A DNA stretch of 9,094 nt from Dysgonamonadaceae bacterium. Lineage in GTDB: Bacteria > Bacteroidota > Bacteroidia > Bacteroidales > Azobacteroidaceae. Shown here piece by piece: positions 6,917-9,094 of this stretch (its first letter is position 1; each line of letters opens with the position of its first letter). The position numbers and the translations under genes are program-made. Under the pieces are notes generated by a model. The model did no database searches. It saw only the letters and a program-made list of their open reading frames with translations, and was not told where the DNA came from. The stretch spans positions 1 to 9,094 of the forward strand of contig JAIRMF010000088.1 of assembly GCA_031258895.1 (NCBI GenBank). The letters are read 5' to 3'.

Positions 6917-8359
6917 TTATAATTTTTGGATATTCTCGTTAATCCACCGGATGCGCGTTTCTATGAAGGATTTCAATAGCGCAATTTCTTCTTTGTAACT
7001 GCCTTGTGGATTGTTATAGTAGTGAGCGATGAAAGTATCGCGCTTTCTTGCCTCGCTAAGGTATTCCGATTCTCTGTCAATGAAATCCAAAATACTTTGC
7101 AGTTCCGAGTTTTTCTCTTTCCACCGTTCTTTGGCAAGGTTTTTTAAAAACGGATCTTCAAGCATACGTGGTATCCAATACAAATGGTTTTCTATTGAAT
7201 AGAAATTGGAAGGCGTATTAACATTTTGGGTATTATAGTTTCCCATTGTAAGGTCAAAATCCCATACCGGACCGAAGAAATATTTCTTTGCTTCGGGATT
7301 ATAATAGAAGAATATACTGCCATGATTTGCATCCGGATTTTTCGTAAACTCGTTTACCCAGTACAAATCTATGGCTGATGGGAGGTCAAAATATTTACAA
7401 TAACCGCTGGACTCGTTTTTGAAGTTGTCGCCATAGATCGCTTCTTCGGCCGCCCAAACACCGGAAGTGATTATATTCCATACGTTTTCAAGATTTTGGT
7501 CGGGGTCTTTAACATTTGCGTTCATGACGTCTATTCTTGGATTTGCTTCGACTTCCTTGTCGGAAACATATTTACCTGTACGGTTATGGTACAGCTTGAA
7601 CCAGGGCTCATCTTTCAGCGAATTAACGAGTTCGATCAAATATCCGCCATCCGGATTTTCATTCGAAATTTTGGGAATATTCACTCGGTTTTCATCAATA
7701 CGGATCTGTTCGGTAAGTTGGTATATGCCGGCGTAATTGCCGTTGAGATACAGTTCGACATATTCCGACTTTGGGGTCCAGATAATGTTATTGAATATCT
7801 TGCTAATCTCGAATGCTACGGCATTTCGGAGCCACGAAAAATCCATTGCATTGGCCAGAAGTACCCAGTGACGTTGAGCGGGCATACCGAGCAACGGTTT
7901 TTTGCCGCCTTCCTGGAGGCGGATGTTGTAGGGTTGTTTTCCCACGTTCCACGTTGTATTGCCGCGCCCTTTGATGTCGCAGAGGCCTTCGTACATCATT
8001 CCGTTTTGCAATTGCCGTTCTCCGTCGACGAGTGTGTATGCTGCTCCGTTGAGCCATTCATCCCGCTTTATTTCAGTGTCTTTTGGTATATCAATATACA
8101 TTTGCGGAAATTTTTTCGTGACGATAGGTCTAAAACGAGTGCCTTCCGGATATTCGATGATAAATTCATTTTCGTAGAACAGTTTGATGTTTATCGAATC
8201 GTTTTTGTTTTCCGTCCGGATGGAGTATTGTACGCCTTTTTCCATCACGAAGGTTTTCTTGTTTACCACCTGCAAGTAGTACTTCTGTTCTGTCTGAGTG
8301 GCGGCAAGCATTACCATCGCGACACACACACATATGAGGTATAGGGAGTATTTTTTCAT
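6917..8359 (-). CDS. Secreted CotH-family kinase-like protein
   Basis: 480 residues with an N-terminal signal peptide (MKKYSLYLICVCVAMVMLAA, no lipobox), so exported from the cytoplasm. Residues about 25-115 form a beta-rich N-terminal region ending in FPQMYIDIPKDTEIKRDEW, typical of bacterial CotH proteins. The CotH domain follows: DIKGRGNTTW (128-137) with KQPYNIRL (141-148), HWVLLANAMDFSWLRNAVAF (164-183), VELYLNGNYAGIYQLTEQI (201-219), GGYLIEL (238-244), FTKNPDANHGS (338-348) and FGPVWDFD (362-369). In Bacillus CotH, a kinase of spore-coat proteins, acidic residues in the last two motifs are catalytic, and both motifs are kept here. The substrate in this non-sporulating lineage is unknown. 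There is no type IX sorting tail; the protein ends at WINENIQKL. It starts 3 bases after the stop of the upstream small secreted protein, so the two are very probably co-transcribed and perhaps translationally coupled. No terminator is seen before ahcY. Confidence 0.88.
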   Translation of the reverse strand: MKKYSLYLICVCVAMVMLAATQTEQKYYLQVVNKKTFVMEKGVQYSIRTENKNDSINIKLFYENEFIIEYPEGTRFRPIVTKKFPQMYIDIPKDTEIKRDEWLNGAAYTLVDGERQLQNGMMYEGLCDIKGRGNTTWNVGKQPYNIRLQEGGKKPLLGMPAQRHWVLLANAMDFSWLRNAVAFEISKIFNNIIWTPKSEYVELYLNGNYAGIYQLTEQIRIDENRVNIPKISNENPDGGYLIELVNSLKDEPWFKLYHNRTGKYVSDKEVEANPRIDVMNANVKDPDQNLENVWNIITSGVWAAEEAIYGDNFKNESSGYCKYFDLPSAIDLYWVNEFTKNPDANHGSIFFYYNPEAKKYFFGPVWDFDLTMGNYNTQNVNTPSNFYSIENHLYWIPRMLEDPFLKNLAKERWKEKNSELQSILDFIDRESEYLSEARKRDTFIAHYYNNPQGSYKEEIALLKSFIETRIRWINENIQKL

Positions 8360-8362
8360 AAT

Positions 8363-8830
8363 TCATCGAATTATTTTCACCGTTCTGCCATAAATTTTTA
8401 CCAGATAGACTCCTTTCTGGAATCCTGAAACAGGTATCTGGAACTCATTTTCGGATGTTTCCGCATGACGGAGCAGCTGTCCTGCGAGACTGTAGAGGTA
8501 AATGCTGCCGAGGGGGGAATTTCCGGAAACGATCAAATTATCGGACGCGTCTATATAGACTTTTGGAAGGTCAATATTCACGCTTGTAACGGACAGAGTT
8601 CTGTCGAAATAAAAACTGCTGACTTCTTCGAAACCAAAAACATGTAGTCCGTCTTCTCCGTCTATCGTAATCTTGCCGTCAAGCAAAACGATGTTTGAAT
8701 TTAGAACATTAACATTGTTTCCATTCGCATCTTTAAGTATCAGCCACGGCTCCGGTTCTGCTTGAGCGAATACGCAGACAGACGATGTGCAGACGGATAA
8801 TAGAAGTAGAGATAATTTTTTTGAGAACAT
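8363..8830 (-). CDS. Small secreted protein with type IX secretion-like C-terminal tail
   Basis: 155 residues from the ATG at 8830. Residues 1-23 are a signal peptide (lysines, LSLLLLSV core, likely cleavage after FAQ); LSVC is not a good lipobox. Residues about 28-78 (WLILKDANGNNVNVL to FGFEEVSSFYFD) resemble the short 'LKDG... / ...V.K..F' beta module common in Bacteroidales exported proteins. Residues about 90-155 look like a Por-secretion-type sorting domain: a short beta strand, IYLYSLAGQLLRHAE, IPVSGFQKGVYLVKI, ending GRTVKIIR. Such tails send proteins through the type IX system to the cell surface in Bacteroidota. Nearly half of this protein is tail, so the cargo is tiny. An in-frame ATG at 8938 is rejected because it would put 36 residues before the signal peptide and start upstream of the promoter at 8855-8885. 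First gene of an operon with the CotH-like gene. Confidence 0.8.
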   Translation of the reverse strand: MFSKKLSLLLLSVCTSSVCVFAQAEPEPWLILKDANGNNVNVLNSNIVLLDGKITIDGEDGLHVFGFEEVSSFYFDRTLSVTSVNIDLPKVYIDASDNLIVSGNSPLGSIYLYSLAGQLLRHAETSENEFQIPVSGFQKGVYLVKIYGRTVKIIR

Positions 8831-8854
8831 ATACGACGAATTATTTTGAGACGG

Positions 8855-8885
8855 CAAAGGTACAAAAAAAGTTACAACTGAACAA
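8855..8885 (-). promoter_or_regulatory. Bacteroidota-type promoter of the small secreted protein/CotH operon
   Basis: On the minus strand TTG (8885-8883) is followed after 20 bases by TACCTTTG (8862-8855), a full match to the -33 TTG / -7 TAnnTTTG pattern of the Bacteroidota primary sigma factor. Transcription would start a few bases downstream, leaving a short leader of roughly 18-20 bases before the ATG at 8830. This settles the start choice for that gene. Confidence 0.75.
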
Positions 8886-8899
8886 GCGGACAAAATGAA

Positions 8900-8933
8900 C
8901 CGGGAAAACATCTTTTGATAGATATTTTCCCGG
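8900..8933. repeat. Inverted repeat in the divergent intergenic region (first of two)
   Basis: CCGGGAAAA (8900-8908) pairs perfectly with TTTTCCCGG (8925-8933). After one mismatch, ATC (8910-8912) pairs with GAT (8921-8923), leaving an 8-base loop. It sits just upstream of the -33 box of the leftward operon. In neither direction is it followed by a proper T run, so it is a poor terminator candidate. An operator or a cruciform/regulatory site is possible. Confidence 0.6.
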
Positions 8934-8957
8934 AGCATTAAGTTTGCCGTCTACCAT

Positions 8958-8987
8958 CCATTTTCTCGGTTTTTTCGGAGAAAATGG
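8958..8987. repeat. Perfect 10-bp inverted repeat abutting the tRNA promoter
   Basis: CCATTTTCTC (8958-8967) and GAGAAAATGG (8978-8987) are exact inverted copies around a 10-base loop that includes TTTTTT. The right arm ends directly before the -33 TTG (8988-8990) of the rightward promoter. Genes on both sides point away from it, so it does not end any gene visible here; a protein-binding site or the relic of a terminator are both possible. Confidence 0.65.
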
Positions 8988-9017
8988 TTGTTCTCTCCAA
9001 AAAATGAACTATCTTTG
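8988..9017 (+). promoter_or_regulatory. Bacteroidota-type promoter of the tRNA-Arg gene
   Basis: TTG (8988-8990), a 19-base spacer and TATCTTTG (9010-9017) match the -33/-7 consensus TTG / TAnnTTTG. The tRNA begins 31 bases after the -7 box, leaving room for a start site and a short 5' leader removed by RNase P. Confidence 0.75.
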
Positions 9018-9048
9018 CGTCCGCAATGCGAAATCAACGGGAGATTTT

Positions 9049-9094
9049 GGTCCGGTAGCTCAGTTGGATAGAGCAGCAGCCTTCTAAGCTGCGG
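9049..9094 (+). tRNA. tRNA-Arg (anticodon UCU), 5' part, cut by the window edge
   Basis: Acceptor 5' strand GGTCCGG (9049-9055), then TA at positions 8-9, D arm GCTC-AGTTGGATA-GAGC (9058-9074), one linking A, and anticodon arm GCAGC-CTTCTAA-GCTGC with five perfect pairs. The seven-base loop CTTCTAA puts TCT at the anticodon, which reads arginine codons AGA/AGG. The variable loop, T arm and acceptor 3' strand lie beyond the right edge. The 3' end, the usual integration site for mobile elements, is not visible. Confidence 0.95.

Noticed and set aside
7496..8344. 282-codon open frame on the plus strand opposite the CotH-like gene
   Set aside because: It is antisense to a gene with clear family motifs, its translation shows no recognisable domain, and no promoter is seen. 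It is a shadow of the codon structure on the other strand.
8831..8938. N-terminal extension of the small secreted protein from the ATG at 8938
   Set aside because: It would bury the signal peptide internally and begin upstream of a well-formed -33/-7 promoter.

Overview
The window looks like chromosomal DNA of a member of the Bacteroidota, most likely the order Bacteroidales. Four things point that way: promoter boxes of the Bacteroidota type (TTG, 19-20 bases, TAnnTTTG) at 8855-8885 and 8988-9017; no convincing Shine-Dalgarno sequences before the genes; a type IX secretion-style C-terminal domain; and PurL, AhcY and sugar-permease proteins that read like their Bacteroidales versions. The species cannot be told from the sequence.

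Left edge (1-267): the 3' end of a plus-strand gene for a formylglycine-generating-enzyme (FGE)-like, C-type-lectin-fold protein. Its last ~36 codons before the tail (139-246) switch abruptly to codons ending in C, and the variable-looking positions read NNC/NNT where diversity-generating retroelement (DGR) templates carry AAC/AAT. I interpret this as a DGR variable region; it is the most notable signal in the window. No reverse transcriptase or template repeat lies inside the window.

Middle (273-6797), all on the minus strand: ahcY (S-adenosylhomocysteine hydrolase), then purL (single-chain FGAM synthase), then a FucP-type sugar:H+ symporter. A weak AT-rich hairpin separates ahcY from purL, and only 28 bases separate purL from the permease. 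AhcY and PurL are core enzymes of the methyl cycle and of de novo purine synthesis. The permease meets the FGE-like gene tail to tail with 5 bases between stop codons.

Right part (6917-8830), minus strand: a two-gene operon with 3 bases between its genes. It encodes a small secreted protein ending in a type IX-secretion-like tail, then a secreted CotH-family kinase-like protein. Its promoter is well defined. The divergent intergenic region (8831-9048) holds two perfect or near-perfect inverted repeats and a second good promoter, which drives a tRNA-Arg(UCU) gene cut off by the right edge.

No stretch over 300 bases lacks a gene. I saw no insertion sequence, CRISPR array or riboswitch.
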